This document shows positions 1 to 9,627 of a DNA stretch of 64,000 nt, piece by piece (positions within the stretch are counted from its first letter, which is position 1; each line of letters opens with the position of its first letter). The DNA is from Synechococcus sp. CC9616 (lineage in GTDB: Bacteria; Cyanobacteriota; Cyanobacteriia; PCC-6307; Cyanobiaceae), in the NCBI RefSeq assembly GCF_000515235.1, contig NZ_KI911558.1, positions 935,762 through 999,761 of the forward strand, given 5' to 3'. The position numbers and the translations under genes were made by a program. The notes under the pieces were generated by a model that ran no database searches, was not told the origin of the DNA, and saw nothing but the letters and a program-made list of their open reading frames with translations.

Positions 1-372
1 CTGCCTGAGCACGGCACTGGTGAACCGATCGGCGGCTTCATAGTTCTCTTGCAGGAGATCACGCTGCAGTGGGGCGTAATCAATGCCGACGGAAGACTCG
101 GTGATGAACCAACCATCGGGCCAGGCCGCAAGCAGTTCCGACAGCTCTCCGGGAGTGTGGCGCTGCAGCACCTGAAGAACCCAGCCGACAGACCAGTCAT
201 CCCCCTGGCGATCGAAACGTTCCAGCAGCGATCCGCCTAGAGATGCCAAATCAACAGCACGCTTCTCCACCGTGGAAATCAAACCGCGACGCTGCCGCGC
301 AGTGCCGCTGGCGAACCGGTCCAGGAGCTGCTCGGTGCTGAGAACGGTGGAGGGTGAGGAACCGGAGAGCAT
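1..372 (-). CDS. GUN4-domain protein, N-terminal part (runs off the window)
   Basis: Translating the minus strand from the ATG at 372 gives about 124 residues that stay open to the window edge. The last 28 or so, beginning IDYAPLQRDLLQENYEAADR, look like the start of a GUN4 domain, where a short helical stretch precedes the tetrapyrrole-binding core. GUN4 proteins bind protoporphyrin IX and Mg-protoporphyrin and stimulate magnesium chelatase; cyanobacteria also have extra GUN4-like paralogues. The leading ~95 residues form a helical region of the kind seen N-terminal to GUN4. An in-frame ATG at 423 would lengthen the protein but would overlap the divergent mnmH start. The core domain lies outside the window, so gun4 itself and a paralogue cannot be told apart. 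Confidence 0.7.
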   Translation of the reverse strand, partial: MLSGSSPSTVLSTEQLLDRFASGTARQRRGLISTVEKRAVDLASLGGSLLERFDRQGDDWSVGWVLQVLQRHTPGELSELLAAWPDGWFITESSVGIDYAPLQRDLLQENYEAADRFTSAVLRQ

Positions 373-412
373 GAATCGCAACCGGCCCTGACTGGCACGG
401 CGTTCGCCCACT

Positions 413-1456
413 ATGTCAGGCATGGGAGACGAGATCCGCCGACCAATCGAGCAGCTGCGGGAACTGCCCGGGGTGGTGCTCGATGTGAGGAGCCCCATGG
501 AATATGCCAAGGGGCACTGGCCTGGCTCGATCAATCTTCCATTGTTCAGTGATGCTGAGCGTGCGGAGGTGGGCACCACCTTCAAAAAGAAAGGGCGCGA
601 AAGCGCCGTTCATCTCGGTCTGGCCCTCACCGGACCGAAATTGAGCAGCCTGGCATCGGCGTTGGAGGAGCACCGCAACAGCGGTCCTCCAAGGATCTAC
701 TGCTGGCGCGGCGGCATGCGCTCAGCCAGCATCGCCTGGCTGGCCCAGCTTCTGGATCTCGAGCCGGTGATTCTCGAGGGTGGATACAAGGCCTATCGCC
801 GCTGGGTCCTCGAACAGTTCGACCTGGACTGGCCCTTGAGACTGCTCGGCGGCAGAACCGGCACCGGCAAGACCGATCTGCTCCTGGCGCTGCGGGATCG
901 AGGCATCGCCGTCGTGGACCTCGAAGGACTCGCCAACCACCGTGGCAGCAGTTTCGGAGGACTGGGACAACCGCCTCAGCCGAGCACGGAGCACTACGAG
1001 AACCTGCTGGCGGAAGCGCTTCATCAGCTGCGGCGGCGGGGTGCCCAAACCATCTGGCTTGAGGCAGAAAGCGTGCAGGTGGGCTGCTGCCGCATACCGG
1101 CGAGCCTGTTCCGCCAGATGAAACGTGCTCCCGTCTTTGAAATTCGCCGAAGGCTGGAGGAACGGGTGCAACAACTTGTCGAGGTGTACGGACAGCAGGG
1201 CGGAGAAGCACTGGCCGCCGCAACCCAGAGAATCAGCCGACGACTTGGGCCCCAGCGAACCGATCAGGCCCTCAGGGCGATCGCCGAGGAGGACTGGGCC
1301 ACAGCCTGCCGGGCAACCCTCGATTACTACGACCGCTGTTACGACCGAGAGCTGGAACGCGCGCCGGAGCGCCAGAACCTGGACGTCAGCGGACTCAGCG
1401 CCGAACAGGCGGCGGACCGGATGATCAGCAGCCGATTCTCGGAACTCTGTGATTAA
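413..1456 (+). CDS. mnmH: tRNA 2-selenouridine synthase
   Basis: This 347-residue protein matches the MnmH/SelU layout. An N-terminal rhodanese domain (about 15-125) has its catalytic cysteine at residue 97 in IYCWRGGMRS. It is followed by a P-loop, GGRTGTGKT (146-154), and a helical C-terminal region. MnmH converts 2-thiouridine at the wobble position of some tRNAs to 2-selenouridine through a geranylated intermediate, using selenophosphate. The length is close to the family norm. An alternative ATG lies three codons in, at 422. The start is divergent from the GUN4-like gene with almost no spacer, so the two promoters must overlap coding sequence. Confidence is high because both key motifs are intact. 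Confidence 0.93.
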   Translation: MSGMGDEIRRPIEQLRELPGVVLDVRSPMEYAKGHWPGSINLPLFSDAERAEVGTTFKKKGRESAVHLGLALTGPKLSSLASALEEHRNSGPPRIYCWRGGMRSASIAWLAQLLDLEPVILEGGYKAYRRWVLEQFDLDWPLRLLGGRTGTGKTDLLLALRDRGIAVVDLEGLANHRGSSFGGLGQPPQPSTEHYENLLAEALHQLRRRGAQTIWLEAESVQVGCCRIPASLFRQMKRAPVFEIRRRLEERVQQLVEVYGQQGGEALAAATQRISRRLGPQRTDQALRAIAEEDWATACRATLDYYDRCYDRELERAPERQNLDVSGLSAEQAADRMISSRFSELCD

Positions 1457-1480
1457 GATCCCGCTTCTTGCACGAGGCTG

Positions 1481-1876
1481 ATGAGCGATTCATCCAGCGC
1501 TGCCTCCATCCAGTTCTTCCGGGGCATCGATGAGCCTGTGGTTCCGGACATTCGACTCACCCGCAGCCGGGACGGACGGACCGGCCAGGCCACATTCGTG
1601 TTCGAGAAGCCCCAGGCCCTCGCTCCCGAAACATTCGGAGACATCGGCGGCATGTGGATGGTGGATGAAGAGGGAGAAATGGTGACCCGTGAGGTGAACG
1701 GCAAGTTCGTGAACGGCGTGCCCAGCGCCCTCGAGGCCACTTACACGTGGAAGACCGAAGACGATTTCGAGCGGTTTATGCGCTTCGCCCAGCGCTATGC
1801 CGCCGCTAACGGTCTTGGCTACTCCCAGAACCAAAATCAGGATCAGACTGGCGAGACCTCTGACGCCGACGGTTGA
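1481..1876 (+). CDS. psb28: photosystem II assembly protein Psb28
   Basis: The 131-residue product has the typical Psb28 body: [20 protein letters not shown] near the N-terminus, a [12 protein letters not shown] segment, and a C-terminal part ending in an [10 protein letters not shown]-like tail. Psb28 is a soluble cytoplasmic-face protein that binds photosystem II assembly intermediates (CP47/RC47 stage) and is not in mature PSII. The gene sits 24 nt after mnmH. Its stop overlaps the TTG start of the next gene (TTGA), suggesting translational coupling with the permease pair. Confidence 0.95.
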   Translation: MSDSSSAASIQFFRGIDEPVVPDIRLTRSRDGRTGQATFVFEKPQALAPETFGDIGGMWMVDEEGEMVTREVNGKFVNGVPSALEATYTWKTEDDFERFMRFAQRYAAANGLGYSQNQNQDQTGETSDADG

Positions 1877-2949
1877 CCCTGCCGAACTGGCTCTCGCTGG
1901 CAGCACTTGCTGCTGCCACAGCTCTGCTCTGGAGCCTGCGCCAGGTCGTCTTGTTGATGTTCGCCGGTGTGGTCCTGGCGATGGCCATCTGCACGCTCGT
2001 CGGCATCTTGCGTGAACGCCGTCCGATGCCGAGGCCGACAGCGCTGCTGGTTTGTCTTCTCGGCCTGCTCGCTCTGATCTCACTCGGTTCCGCCGTTGTT
2101 GTTCCTCCGTTCATCGAGGAATTCAGCGTGCTGCTTCAAAAATTGCCGGAGGCAGCACGCACCCTGATGACGATGGCCATCGGGAGCGTTGATTGGATCA
2201 GTGATTCCATTTACGGCGACGACGCGCTGCCAGATCTGCAACAGCTGATTCCCGACAACCAGTCCCTGATTCCGGACGGCTCAACCCTTGCCAACGGGGT
2301 GAGCACCGGACTCATCGGCTTGCTCGGACTGGCCGGCAACGTTGGCAATGCCGCACTGCGGCTGCTGTTCACCGTGGCGGTCGCCCTGATGGTGAGCGTT
2401 CAACCGCATGCCTACAAAGATGCCTGCATCCAGCTGGTGCCGTCCTTCTACCGCCGCCGAGCCCATCAGATCCTTCTGCAGTGCGGCGAAGCATTGAGCA
2501 GCTGGATGGTGGGTGTGCTGATCAGCTCGCTGGCCGTCTCCGTTCTCTGCGGTTTGGCCCTGTCACTGCTGGGGGTCAAACTTGTGCTGGCCAACGCATT
2601 GCTGGCGGGACTGTTGAACGTGATCCCGAATGTCGGGCCAACGATCAGCACTGTGTTCCCGATGGCCGTCGCCATCCTTGACGCTCCCTGGAAAGCTGCT
2701 GCCGTTCTTGGTGCCTACATCCTGATCCAGAACCTGGAGAGCTACCTGATCACACCTTCGGTGATGCATCACCAGGTGAAACTGCTCCCCGGTCTCACCC
2801 TGGGTGCCCAGTTCATTTTCACCGTGGTGTTCGGGCCGATCGGCTTGCTGATGGCTCTGCCGCTGGCAGTGGTGTTCCAGGTGCTCATCCGAGAAGTTCT
2901 GATCCACGACGTGCTGGACCGGTGGAAGACCAAGAGACTGGTCGCATGA
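1873..2949 (+). CDS. AI-2E family transporter (UPF0118), copy 1
   Basis: The 358-residue polytopic membrane protein has the typical order: two to three N-terminal helices, a long loop (about 75-150), and a C-terminal bundle with the conserved [11 protein letters not shown] stretch and the [13 protein letters not shown] segment. The superfamily includes PerM/YdiK-like proteins, sodium/proton antiporters and the putative autoinducer exporter TqsA; the substrate here cannot be read from sequence. The start is TTG overlapping the psb28 stop. The gene overlaps the downstream paralogue by ATGA, so the two form one translational unit. Confidence 0.85.
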   Translation: MTLPNWLSLAALAAATALLWSLRQVVLLMFAGVVLAMAICTLVGILRERRPMPRPTALLVCLLGLLALISLGSAVVVPPFIEEFSVLLQKLPEAARTLMTMAIGSVDWISDSIYGDDALPDLQQLIPDNQSLIPDGSTLANGVSTGLIGLLGLAGNVGNAALRLLFTVAVALMVSVQPHAYKDACIQLVPSFYRRRAHQILLQCGEALSSWMVGVLISSLAVSVLCGLALSLLGVKLVLANALLAGLLNVIPNVGPTISTVFPMAVAILDAPWKAAAVLGAYILIQNLESYLITPSVMHHQVKLLPGLTLGAQFIFTVVFGPIGLLMALPLAVVFQVLIREVLIHDVLDRWKTKRLVA

Positions 2950-3947
2950 ACGCACGCACGTTGCTGGCTGCACTGAGCTTCGTGGTTCTGGGTCTGCTGA
3001 TCTGGCATCTGCGATGGGTTCTGCTGGTGTTCTTCGGCGCCATCGTTCTCGCGGTGGCGATGGATGTGCTGATCCATCAACTGCAGAAGCGCAGCCGCTT
3101 GAATCGTCCCCAGGCACTGGTGCTGGTGTTGCTGGGTTCTGCACTGGCGGGAGCCTTTGTGGCCACGCTGCTTTTGCCGGAACTGGTGGTGCAGATTCAG
3201 CAGCTTGGCGAGGACCTGCCCCAGCTGGTCGAAAAGCTCACCTCACTGCTGAGCGCCGCCCCCCGCTTATCGGAGCTGGAGGGCAGCCTCAGCGGCGACG
3301 TCAATCTCAGCAGACTTCAACCGATCGGAGCACAGCTGCTCGGTGTTGCCGGCGGTGCGGCGAATTCGATGGTGCAGGCGTTTCTGATGGCTCTTCTCGC
3401 CGTGCTGCTGGCGCTTGATCCCACAGCCCACAGGGAGATGCTGATCGCCGTGTCTCCTCGCCCTGCCAGGCAACAGGTGGTCAGTCTTCTGGACGACTGC
3501 CGTGAGGCACTGGGCGGCTGGTTGAGCGGGATGACCCTGTCTGCCCTCACGGTGTTTCTTCTCACCTGGGCTGGATTGGTGCTGCTCCAGGCCCCTCTGG
3601 CTCTTCTCAGTGCACTGGTGTGCGGTCTGCTCACCTTTGTTCCAACCATCGGACCCACCGCCGCAACCCTCCTGCCAACGGGACTCGCTCTGTTGCAGTC
3701 CCCCCAGCTGATGGTGAGCGTTCTGGTCTTCCGCCTTGTTCTGCAAAACCTGGAGGCTTTTCTGCTGACGCCTCTGCTGCTCAGAAAAACAGTGAACCTG
3801 CTGCCGACAGTGGCTCTGATGGCCCAGTTGAGTCTTGGGGCCCTGCTGGGACTTCCCGGAGTCCTGCTGGCACTGCCGCTGGTGGTGGTGCTTCAGGTTC
3901 TGATGCAGAAGGTGGTAGTTGAGCAATTGATGGATCACTGGAGCTGA
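2946..3947 (+). CDS. AI-2E family transporter (UPF0118), copy 2
   Basis: This is a second member of the same family, 333 residues from the ATG at 2946, which overlaps the preceding stop as ATGA. I prefer this start to a GTG further upstream inside the previous gene. It shows the same helix pattern and the family signature TFVPTIGPTAATLLP, followed by LQNLEAFLLTPLLLRK. Copies 1 and 2 are clearly homologous but diverged, so this is an old tandem duplication. The pair may work as a heteromer; that is inference from the coupling only. Confidence 0.85.
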   Translation: MNARTLLAALSFVVLGLLIWHLRWVLLVFFGAIVLAVAMDVLIHQLQKRSRLNRPQALVLVLLGSALAGAFVATLLLPELVVQIQQLGEDLPQLVEKLTSLLSAAPRLSELEGSLSGDVNLSRLQPIGAQLLGVAGGAANSMVQAFLMALLAVLLALDPTAHREMLIAVSPRPARQQVVSLLDDCREALGGWLSGMTLSALTVFLLTWAGLVLLQAPLALLSALVCGLLTFVPTIGPTAATLLPTGLALLQSPQLMVSVLVFRLVLQNLEAFLLTPLLLRKTVNLLPTVALMAQLSLGALLGLPGVLLALPLVVVLQVLMQKVVVEQLMDHWS

Positions 3948-4041
3948 CAGCTGTTCCTGACTGGAGACGCGCAGGCACAGCTCAGGGCATGAACCGGTGC
4001 TCCAATACGGTGGGTTCGGTTGAGGGCAGGACGATTCATCG

Positions 4042-4272
4042 ATGGAAGTCATCTTCAACTTCTCGCGTTACGAGGAGCTTCGGCAGGCTGTGATCCAGCT
4101 GCTTCAGGAAAATATTGATTCAGAACTGCTGTATGAAGAAGCAGAGGATTTGTTTGATTCCTGGTGGAACTCCAACAATCACAGTGGAATACTCAATGAA
4201 GATGAGAAACAACGGGTCTGGCAGGTGCTGACCAACGAGTTCGGCCATAAGTTGGTCAAAGCAGGGGGATAG
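4042..4272 (+). CDS. conserved small acidic protein, unknown function
   Basis: A 76-residue acidic, helix-rich protein with no signal peptide or membrane segment. It contains many Glu and Asp residues and a tryptophan pair (FDSWWNSNN) at about 39-47. I do not recognise a family. Codon use and the spacing of 94 nt after the permease pair suggest a real gene. The 94-nt leader contains the partly self-complementary stretch accggtgctccaatacggtg. Confidence 0.65.
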   Translation: MEVIFNFSRYEELRQAVIQLLQENIDSELLYEEAEDLFDSWWNSNNHSGILNEDEKQRVWQVLTNEFGHKLVKAGG

Positions 4273-4302
4273 AGCACTCTCAGGACGCAAAAAAGCTCAT
4301 TC

Positions 4303-4473
4303 ATGGAAACATCCAGCTCAATCAACATCCTGCTCTTGTCAACAGGCTTTGCAGCAACCTTCAGCGTGCTTTGGTTTGGATTCAGGAGGACAGACCAGAT
4401 CGAAAAGAATCGATCCCAACGCAACAGAATGCGAGCACGGTTAATGAAGATGTTGAGACAATCATCGAAATAA
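4303..4473 (+). CDS. small single-pass membrane protein, unknown function
   Basis: A 56-residue ORF starting at the ATG at 4303. Residues about 7-27 form one hydrophobic helix (INILLLSTGFAATFSVLWFG), followed by a strongly basic tail rich in Arg and Lys, consistent with an N-out, C-in topology. It lies 30 nt after the preceding small gene on the same strand. No family is recognised. The TM-plus-basic-tail pattern favours a real small protein over chance. Confidence 0.5.
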   Translation: METSSSINILLLSTGFAATFSVLWFGFRRTDQIEKNRSQRNRMRARLMKMLRQSSK

Positions 4474-4523
4474 CTGGTTGGTTATCAAAAAAACCCTGCT
4501 TCGGTCTCTGATTCAGAACCTGA

Positions 4524-4736
4524 TCAGCGATAGCGACGCCACAACGATGCCGATCCCAACAGCACCATCACCGCCAGCAGGTGATAGCGCATGGCAAAGC
4601 TGAGGCTCGTGAAGGTGAAGTGATCAATCAGCAGCGCCAGATCGGTTCTGAGGTCCCAGAACGCCAGAAGCACCAGCAGCAGCGGAAACCATCGAGCCGA
4701 CCGTCGCCGAGAAGAAGACGATGAAGACTCAGTCAC
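4524..4736 (-). CDS. small membrane protein downstream of secF
   Basis: A 70-residue protein read from the GTG at 4736, which overlaps the secF stop by 8 nt; longer starts would lie deeper inside secF. After a Ser/Arg-rich N-terminus there are two hydrophobic stretches (about 17-36 and 49-63) and a basic end, SLWRRYR. The overlap suggests it is the last gene of the pdhB-secD-secF transcription unit. Function unknown; a Sec accessory role would be guesswork. Confidence 0.6.
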   Translation of the reverse strand: MTESSSSSSRRRSARWFPLLLVLLAFWDLRTDLALLIDHFTFTSLSFAMRYHLLAVMVLLGSASLWRRYR

Positions 4737-5721
4737 TGCTGGGCTCCCAGAGAGTGAGCAGAGATGGAGCCAGGGCAATGCTGGACCAGCTGCCCACAAT
4801 CACACCAAGAGCCAGAGCAATCGCGAACCAATACAGGGTGGAACCACCGAAGAAGATCAAGGCCAGAAGAGGCATCAAGGTTGTTCCGCTGGTGTAGAGC
4901 GTGCGCGTGAGGGTGGCTGAGACAGCCAGGTCCACCTGTTGGCGCAGGGTCAGCTCAACATCCTGACGGCTGCGCTCCCGGATCCGATCAAACACCACCA
5001 CCGTGTCGTTCACGGAGTAACCGGCGATGGTGAGCAGGGCAACGGCAAACAGGCTGTCCACCTCAAGCTGCAGCAGCAGCCCCAGCCAGGCGAACACACC
5101 GCAGACGATGATCACATCGTGGGCCAGGGCCACCAGGGCCAGAAAGGCATAACGACGGTCGTAGCGGATCGTGATGTAGGTGGCGATTCCAGCGAAGGCC
5201 ACCAGCAGGGAGATCAGGCTGCTGCGCAAAAGCTGCCCACCAAGGCTGGGACCGATGGTTTCAACAGACTGTCCGCCAGCGATGAAAGGACCTGCGACGG
5301 AGGTGACGGCTTCAATCACCGCCTGCCCCTGGGCCGCCGAAAGCGTGGGCAGACGCAGCAGCAACGAGGTACCACCGTCAAGCAACTGCACCCGCGGTGC
5401 GCTGAGGTTGGGCAGTGGCTCGCCAGGCTCCTCCGGCAACTCCAGACCACGCAACAACTCAGACACCTGAATCGCTCGCAGGTCAGCGCAGCTCTCGCCG
5501 CAGTCGCGCTCCAGCTGAATCTGGGTGCCACCGGTGAAATCAAGACCAGGGCGCAGGGGGGCCCCGATCGAGGCATCACGCCAGCTCAGTCCAAGCCCGA
5601 TCAGGCTGACGAGGACAACGACACCCGAGACAATCCAGACCCGCGCGCGCATGCTGCTTAGAGGCCAGACGGGCCTCTGCCCCGAAGGCGTTTCGCTTGC
5701 GGACGTAGAAACAGCCATCAA
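4729..5721 (-). CDS. secF: protein translocase subunit SecF
   Basis: The 330-residue membrane protein has the SecF layout: a first TM helix, the periplasmic P1 domain opening with GLDFTGGTQIQLE, then a block of five TM helices with the RND-type signature SVNDTVVVFDRIRE. SecF with SecD uses the proton gradient to pull preproteins out of the SecYEG channel; in cyanobacteria this can serve plasma and thylakoid membranes. It starts 1 nt after the secD stop, the usual secDF order. Confidence 0.96.
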   Translation of the reverse strand: MMAVSTSASETPSGQRPVWPLSSMRARVWIVSGVVVLVSLIGLGLSWRDASIGAPLRPGLDFTGGTQIQLERDCGESCADLRAIQVSELLRGLELPEEPGEPLPNLSAPRVQLLDGGTSLLLRLPTLSAAQGQAVIEAVTSVAGPFIAGGQSVETIGPSLGGQLLRSSLISLLVAFAGIATYITIRYDRRYAFLALVALAHDVIIVCGVFAWLGLLLQLEVDSLFAVALLTIAGYSVNDTVVVFDRIRERSRQDVELTLRQQVDLAVSATLTRTLYTSGTTLMPLLALIFFGGSTLYWFAIALALGVIVGSWSSIALAPSLLTLWEPSSD

Positions 5722-5722
5722 T

Positions 5723-7210
5723 TCAGACGGATGGGGAAGGAAGCTGCCGCGATGGCAGGAAATTGAGCGGCTTGCGCAAAGCGGCGTAGCTCATCAGAAA
5801 GCGCAACAGGGTTCGGGTACAGGTGAGCGCTGTGAACAGGCTGAGCAGAACACCGATGCCGAGGGTGGCTGCAAAACCCTTCACCAGTCCAGTTCCAAGG
5901 AAAAAGAGCGCGGCACAACTGATCAAGGTGGTGAGATGACCATCAACGATCGAGGAAAAGGCTTCAGAAAAGCCCGTATCAATCGATCGAATCAGGGTGT
6001 TACCGCTTCTCAGCTCATCCTTGATGCGCTCGAAGATCAGCACATTGGCGTCCACGGCCATGCCAATGCTGAGGATGAAACCAGCAATGCCCGGCAACGT
6101 CAGCGTGACCGGAATCAGGGCGTAAACCGCCAAATTGAACAGGGAATACAAGCTCAGAGCCATCACCGCCACGACCCCTGGAAGGCGATAGGCAAGCACC
6201 ATGAATACCGCCACCAGAGCCAGGCCGGACAGGGCAGCCACCAGGCTGCGGCGGATGTTCTCGGCGCCGAGGGTGGGACCGATGGTGCGGACTTCCAGCA
6301 CCTTCACCGGCAGTGGCAGCGAACCACCCCGGAGTTGCACCTCGAGCTCCCGAGCCTCTTCGGCCGTGAAGTTGCCACTGATGCTTGCGGAGCCACCTGA
6401 GATGCCGGCGGCTTTGAACTGGGGTCCAACGCTGGCCTCGCTGATCGAGCGACCATCAAGAACAATTCCCAGAAGCCTTCCAGTGCCGGCGATCGACTTC
6501 GTGAGCTCGGCGAAGGCCTCAGCTCCAGCGCTGTTGAAGCCGAGCGTCACCTCCCAGCTGTTGGGATTGCTCTGCAGGGGCTGACGGCCCGCTGTCACCA
6601 GATCCTTGCCGGTGAGAGCCGCTGGCTCATAGAGCTCCACGATCGCATCGTTGACCTTGGCGAGCAGCTGCTCGAGCTGCTCGGTTTCCGTTCCGGAGGC
6701 TCCCTCCAGACCAAACAGCTTCTGAGCTTCCGCCAGCTCCTCAAGATCAAGGCCTGATTGATCGGAGAGCTCTCCTCGTTTGGCCTGATCCGCGCGCAGG
6801 CGAAGGATGGCTTTTGTCTGAGCACGCAGTTGCCGCAGACTCTTGAAGTCCTGTTCAGCGCCAAGCTTGAGAGCACGGAATTCCAGCAGAGCTGTGCTTC
6901 CGAGAATGCGGGCAGCGCGACTAGGATCCTGCTCGCCGGGGAGCTGCAGCACCAGTTGGTTTTCACCAACCGTCTGAAGCGTCGATTCCGCCACACCGAG
7001 ACCATTCACCCGCCGATCCAGCACCAGCTTCACGGCCTCCATCTGCTCGGGGACAACCCGCTTGATCTCCCCGGCCGGTTGAACCTCAACGGTGATCTGA
7101 CTGCCGCCCCGAAGATCCAGGCCGAGCTGGAGGGGAGAGGTGAACAGCAGCGCCGCCGCCGCGATGGCGAGAGCGAGTACAAGGGCGAACCAGCCCTGCT
7201 GACGAGCCAT
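5723..7210 (-). CDS. secD: protein translocase subunit SecD
   Basis: This 495-residue protein has the SecD signature GLDLRGGSQITVEV after the first TM helix. A large periplasmic domain (about 45-310) follows, then the C-terminal membrane block with DANVLIFERIKDELR. It is the partner of SecF in proton-driven late-stage protein export. It lies between pdhB (4-nt gap) and secF (1-nt gap), so all three are probably cotranscribed. The insertion at about 115-190, rich in Glu and Gln, is typical of cyanobacterial SecD compared with the shorter core. Confidence 0.96.
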   Translation of the reverse strand: MARQQGWFALVLALAIAAAALLFTSPLQLGLDLRGGSQITVEVQPAGEIKRVVPEQMEAVKLVLDRRVNGLGVAESTLQTVGENQLVLQLPGEQDPSRAARILGSTALLEFRALKLGAEQDFKSLRQLRAQTKAILRLRADQAKRGELSDQSGLDLEELAEAQKLFGLEGASGTETEQLEQLLAKVNDAIVELYEPAALTGKDLVTAGRQPLQSNPNSWEVTLGFNSAGAEAFAELTKSIAGTGRLLGIVLDGRSISEASVGPQFKAAGISGGSASISGNFTAEEARELEVQLRGGSLPLPVKVLEVRTIGPTLGAENIRRSLVAALSGLALVAVFMVLAYRLPGVVAVMALSLYSLFNLAVYALIPVTLTLPGIAGFILSIGMAVDANVLIFERIKDELRSGNTLIRSIDTGFSEAFSSIVDGHLTTLISCAALFFLGTGLVKGFAATLGIGVLLSLFTALTCTRTLLRFLMSYAALRKPLNFLPSRQLPSPSV

Positions 7211-7214
7211 CGCT

Positions 7215-8198
7215 TCAGAGTCCCTTGTTCACGATTTGCTGAGCCGCTTCAACGATTTGATGGGGCTGAATGATCGTCAGATTTTCGAGTTTGCCGTTGT
7301 AGGGCGTTGGAATGTCCTGGCTGGACAAACGAATGGGTCGGGCATCGAGGTCGTCGAAGCATTGCTCGGTGATCAAGGCGATCAGTTCGGCACCGATCCC
7401 GCCGGTTTTCATGCATTCCTCCACAACAATCACCCGATGGGTCTTGCGAATCGAGCGGGCAATGGTCTCCATGTCGAAAGGCTTGAGGCTGATCAGATCG
7501 ATCAGCTCAACGCTGATGCCGTCGGCCTCCAACTGCTCCACTGCCTTGAGGCAGTGATGGCGCATGCGTGAGTAGGTGAGGATCGTCACATCACGGCCCT
7601 CCTGGACAAGATCCGCTTGATCGAGGGCGCAGGTGTAATCCCCTCCCGGCAGTTCCTCGCTGAGGTTGTAGAGCAGCACATGCTCAAAGAACAGCACAGG
7701 GTTGTTGTCCCTGATGGCGGCTTTCATCAACCCCTTGGCATTGGTAGGGGTGCTGCAGGCAACGATCTTGATGCCGGGAACGGCATGGAAATAGGCCTCA
7801 AGCCGCTGGCTGTGCTCAGCACCGAGCTGCCGGCCCACACCACCGGGGCCACGCACGACGGTGGGAATCGTGAAGTTGCCGCCACTCGTGTAGCGCAGCA
7901 TCCCCATGTTGTTGGAGATCTGATTGAAGGCGAGCAGCAGAAACCCCATGTTCATTCCCTCAACGATCGGTCTGAGACCGGTCATGGCTGCGCCGACGGC
8001 CATTCCTGTGAAGGCGTTCTCAGCGATCGGCGTATCGAGGACCCGAAGTTCGCCGTACTTGTCGTACAGATCCTTGGTGACCTTGTAGCTGCCGCCGTAG
8101 TGACCGACGTCCTCCCCCATCACACAGACATGGGGGTCGCGGGCCATCTCCTCGTCGATGGCTTCCCGCAGGGCGTTGAAGAGAAGTGTTCCTGCCAC
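7215..8198 (-). CDS. pdhB: pyruvate dehydrogenase E1 component, beta subunit
   Basis: The 327-residue protein has the transketolase-type pyrimidine-binding domain at the N-terminus ([20 protein letters not shown]). A central segment contains [16 protein letters not shown], with the family histidine, and a C-terminal transketolase domain follows. With E1 alpha it forms the thiamine-diphosphate-dependent decarboxylase of the pyruvate dehydrogenase complex, feeding acetyl-CoA to fatty-acid synthesis and the TCA reactions. The alpha subunit is not in this window, as is common in cyanobacteria. It heads a run with secD and secF. Confidence 0.96.
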   Translation of the reverse strand: MAGTLLFNALREAIDEEMARDPHVCVMGEDVGHYGGSYKVTKDLYDKYGELRVLDTPIAENAFTGMAVGAAMTGLRPIVEGMNMGFLLLAFNQISNNMGMLRYTSGGNFTIPTVVRGPGGVGRQLGAEHSQRLEAYFHAVPGIKIVACSTPTNAKGLMKAAIRDNNPVLFFEHVLLYNLSEELPGGDYTCALDQADLVQEGRDVTILTYSRMRHHCLKAVEQLEADGISVELIDLISLKPFDMETIARSIRKTHRVIVVEECMKTGGIGAELIALITEQCFDDLDARPIRLSSQDIPTPYNGKLENLTIIQPHQIVEAAQQIVNKGL

Positions 8199-8260
8199 GG
8201 CGTCGCTGCGATCCCGGCCAGCCCGGGGTGAGCGGCCAAGCTATCTCAGTCGCCGCAGAG

Positions 8261-8356
8261 TCACCCCCCGGCCGCGAAGGTGAACAGCAACAGAACCGAC
8301 AGCAGCATCGCTGGAGAAAGAAGCAGTGCCAGCTGTCCGAGATCGTGGGGAGTCAT
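8261..8356 (-). CDS. 31-residue single-helix membrane peptide
   Basis: A short ORF from the ATG at 8356 encodes MTPHDLGQLALLLSPAMLLS followed by a hydrophobic stretch ending in two glycines. The whole peptide is close to one transmembrane helix. It lies between DUF3082 and pdhB on the same strand. Its size resembles low-molecular-weight photosystem or cytochrome b6f subunits, but it does not match the PsbM, PsbX, Psb30, PetG, PetN or PsaM sequences I can recall. Unknown; may be a genuine small protein. Confidence 0.4.
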   Translation of the reverse strand: MTPHDLGQLALLLSPAMLLSVLLLFTFAAGG

Positions 8357-8383
8357 GAGGGGGCATCCGACCACGAGCAGACG

Positions 8384-8701
8384 CTAGGCAGATTCTTCAG
8401 TTCTCCTTGTGAAGAGACTGCGAAGAAACAGCAACGTCAAACCAAGGGCGACAAAGCCACTGCTGAAGGTGGCAAGAAACGTCAATCCCACTAGCAGGGT
8501 CTTCAGGGTGACGGCAATGTTCTGCGCGATCGGCGAACTGAAGTGAGGCGGACGCATCGCGAAATACACCACCATGCGCTTGCTGAAACCGAACACCATC
8601 CAGGAGATCAGTCCGGCGGTGAGCGCTCCTGACAGATAACTCAGGGGTCCTTTGCGTGGATCCTTAGGTTCTGGGGTGATCTTGGCGTCGTCGGTGGTCA
8701 T
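8384..8701 (-). CDS. DUF3082 membrane protein
   Basis: A 105-residue protein from the ATG at 8701, which overlaps the ispE stop as ATGA. After a charged N-terminus ([15 protein letters not shown]) come two TM helices (about 19-38 and 58-90) around a short loop, the DUF3082 pattern. Function unknown. The family is often found beside ispE in cyanobacteria, as it is here, with translational coupling, but no link to isoprenoid synthesis is demonstrated. Confidence 0.75.
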   Translation of the reverse strand: MTTDDAKITPEPKDPRKGPLSYLSGALTAGLISWMVFGFSKRMVVYFAMRPPHFSSPIAQNIAVTLKTLLVGLTFLATFSSGFVALGLTLLFLRSLFTRRTEESA

Positions 8702-9627
8702 GGTTCGATCCTCACCCCGGACAGCCGCAGCGGGCAGCACCAGGCACTGAGTCCAGCGATCTCCAGATGTGTCTTCAACGCATCCCTGGCCTGCTGACTC
8801 GATGGCAAGTCGGGGAACAGGGCGAAACAGCTGGGTCCTGAGCCGCTCATCGCCACCGCCAGGGTCCCGGGCAGGGAGCGCAACAGCTGCAACGCCTTCT
8901 GAACCGCGGGCGTTTCCGGTTCCACCACCGCTTGCAGATCGTTGCGAAGGGGTGGCGGCAGTTCCGTCTGGATCGGCCGGGTCCAGGCCGCTTCTCTCAG
9001 GGCCTGGCGTCGCTCCTCAAAGGCGCTCTCCCCCTGCAGGTAGCTCTCGCCATGAAGGTCGCGGCAGCGCTGATAGGCCCAGGGGGTCGAGACGCTCACA
9101 TCAGGATCCTTCAACAACAACACCGCCATTAGATCCGTGGGGGAAGGCAGAACTTCCAGCAGCTCGCCGCGCCCAAAGCAAAGCTGACTGCCGCCGCGGA
9201 TGCAGAACGGCATGTCGGAGCCGAGCTCCGCCGCCAACTCCTCAAGTTCGACATGGCTGCGCCCCAGTCCCCAGAGATGGTTGAGGCCAACGAGAGCCGC
9301 CGCACCGTCGCTCGAACCCCCGGCCAAGCCAGCACCGATGGGGATGTGTTTCTCAAGGTGGATCGAGGCCCCGAGCTCGTTGAACCCAGAGCGCTCTCGC
9401 AGCAGGTGAGCCGCCTTCAGCACGAGGTTGTCGTTGCCAATGCTGAGGCTGGGCTCATTGCAGCGGAGGCTGAGCTGGGCATCAGCCGTGTTCTGGAATT
9501 CGAGACAGTCCGCCAGATCGATGCTCTGCATCACCATGGCCAACTCGTGAAAGCCATCGGAGCGAAGCCCCAGAACTTCCAGATGCAGGTTCACCTTGGC
9601 TGGAGCCGTCACTGTGATCGCGCTCAT
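8698..9627 (-). CDS. ispE: 4-diphosphocytidyl-2-C-methyl-D-erythritol kinase
   Basis: A GHMP kinase of 309 residues. It phosphorylates the 2-hydroxyl of CDP-methylerythritol in the MEP pathway, which supplies isoprenoids for carotenoids, the chlorophyll phytyl chain and quinones. The N-terminal [13 protein letters not shown] carries the catalytic lysine, and [18 protein letters not shown] is the ATP-binding glycine-rich loop. The C-terminal motif [12 protein letters not shown] completes the family. The start at 9627 is chosen because it makes an ATGA overlap with rsmA and begins just before the conserved kinase motif; an ATG two codons upstream is possible. Confidence 0.95.
   Translation of the reverse strand: MSAITVTAPAKVNLHLEVLGLRSDGFHELAMVMQSIDLADCLEFQNTADAQLSLRCNEPSLSIGNDNLVLKAAHLLRERSGFNELGASIHLEKHIPIGAGLAGGSSDGAAALVGLNHLWGLGRSHVELEELAAELGSDMPFCIRGGSQLCFGRGELLEVLPSPTDLMAVLLLKDPDVSVSTPWAYQRCRDLHGESYLQGESAFEERRQALREAAWTRPIQTELPPPLRNDLQAVVEPETPAVQKALQLLRSLPGTLAVAMSGSGPSCFALFPDLPSSQQARDALKTHLEIAGLSAWCCPLRLSGVRIEP

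Noticed and set aside
627-1223. 198-codon minus-strand ORF
   Set aside because: Antisense to mnmH; Arg/Pro/Cys-rich translation typical of GC-rich shadow frames.
4939-5661. 240-codon plus-strand ORF
   Set aside because: Antisense shadow of secF, low-complexity Gln/His/Gly composition.
5525-6400. 291-codon plus-strand ORF
   Set aside because: Antisense shadow of secD; composition QAEQNTDAEG-like and no domain, while the minus strand carries clear SecD motifs.
8261-8356. Assignment of the 31-residue peptide as a photosystem or cytochrome b6f subunit
   Set aside because: Size fits but the sequence matches none of PsbM, PsbX, Psb30, PetG, PetN or PsaM as I know them, so it is left unnamed.
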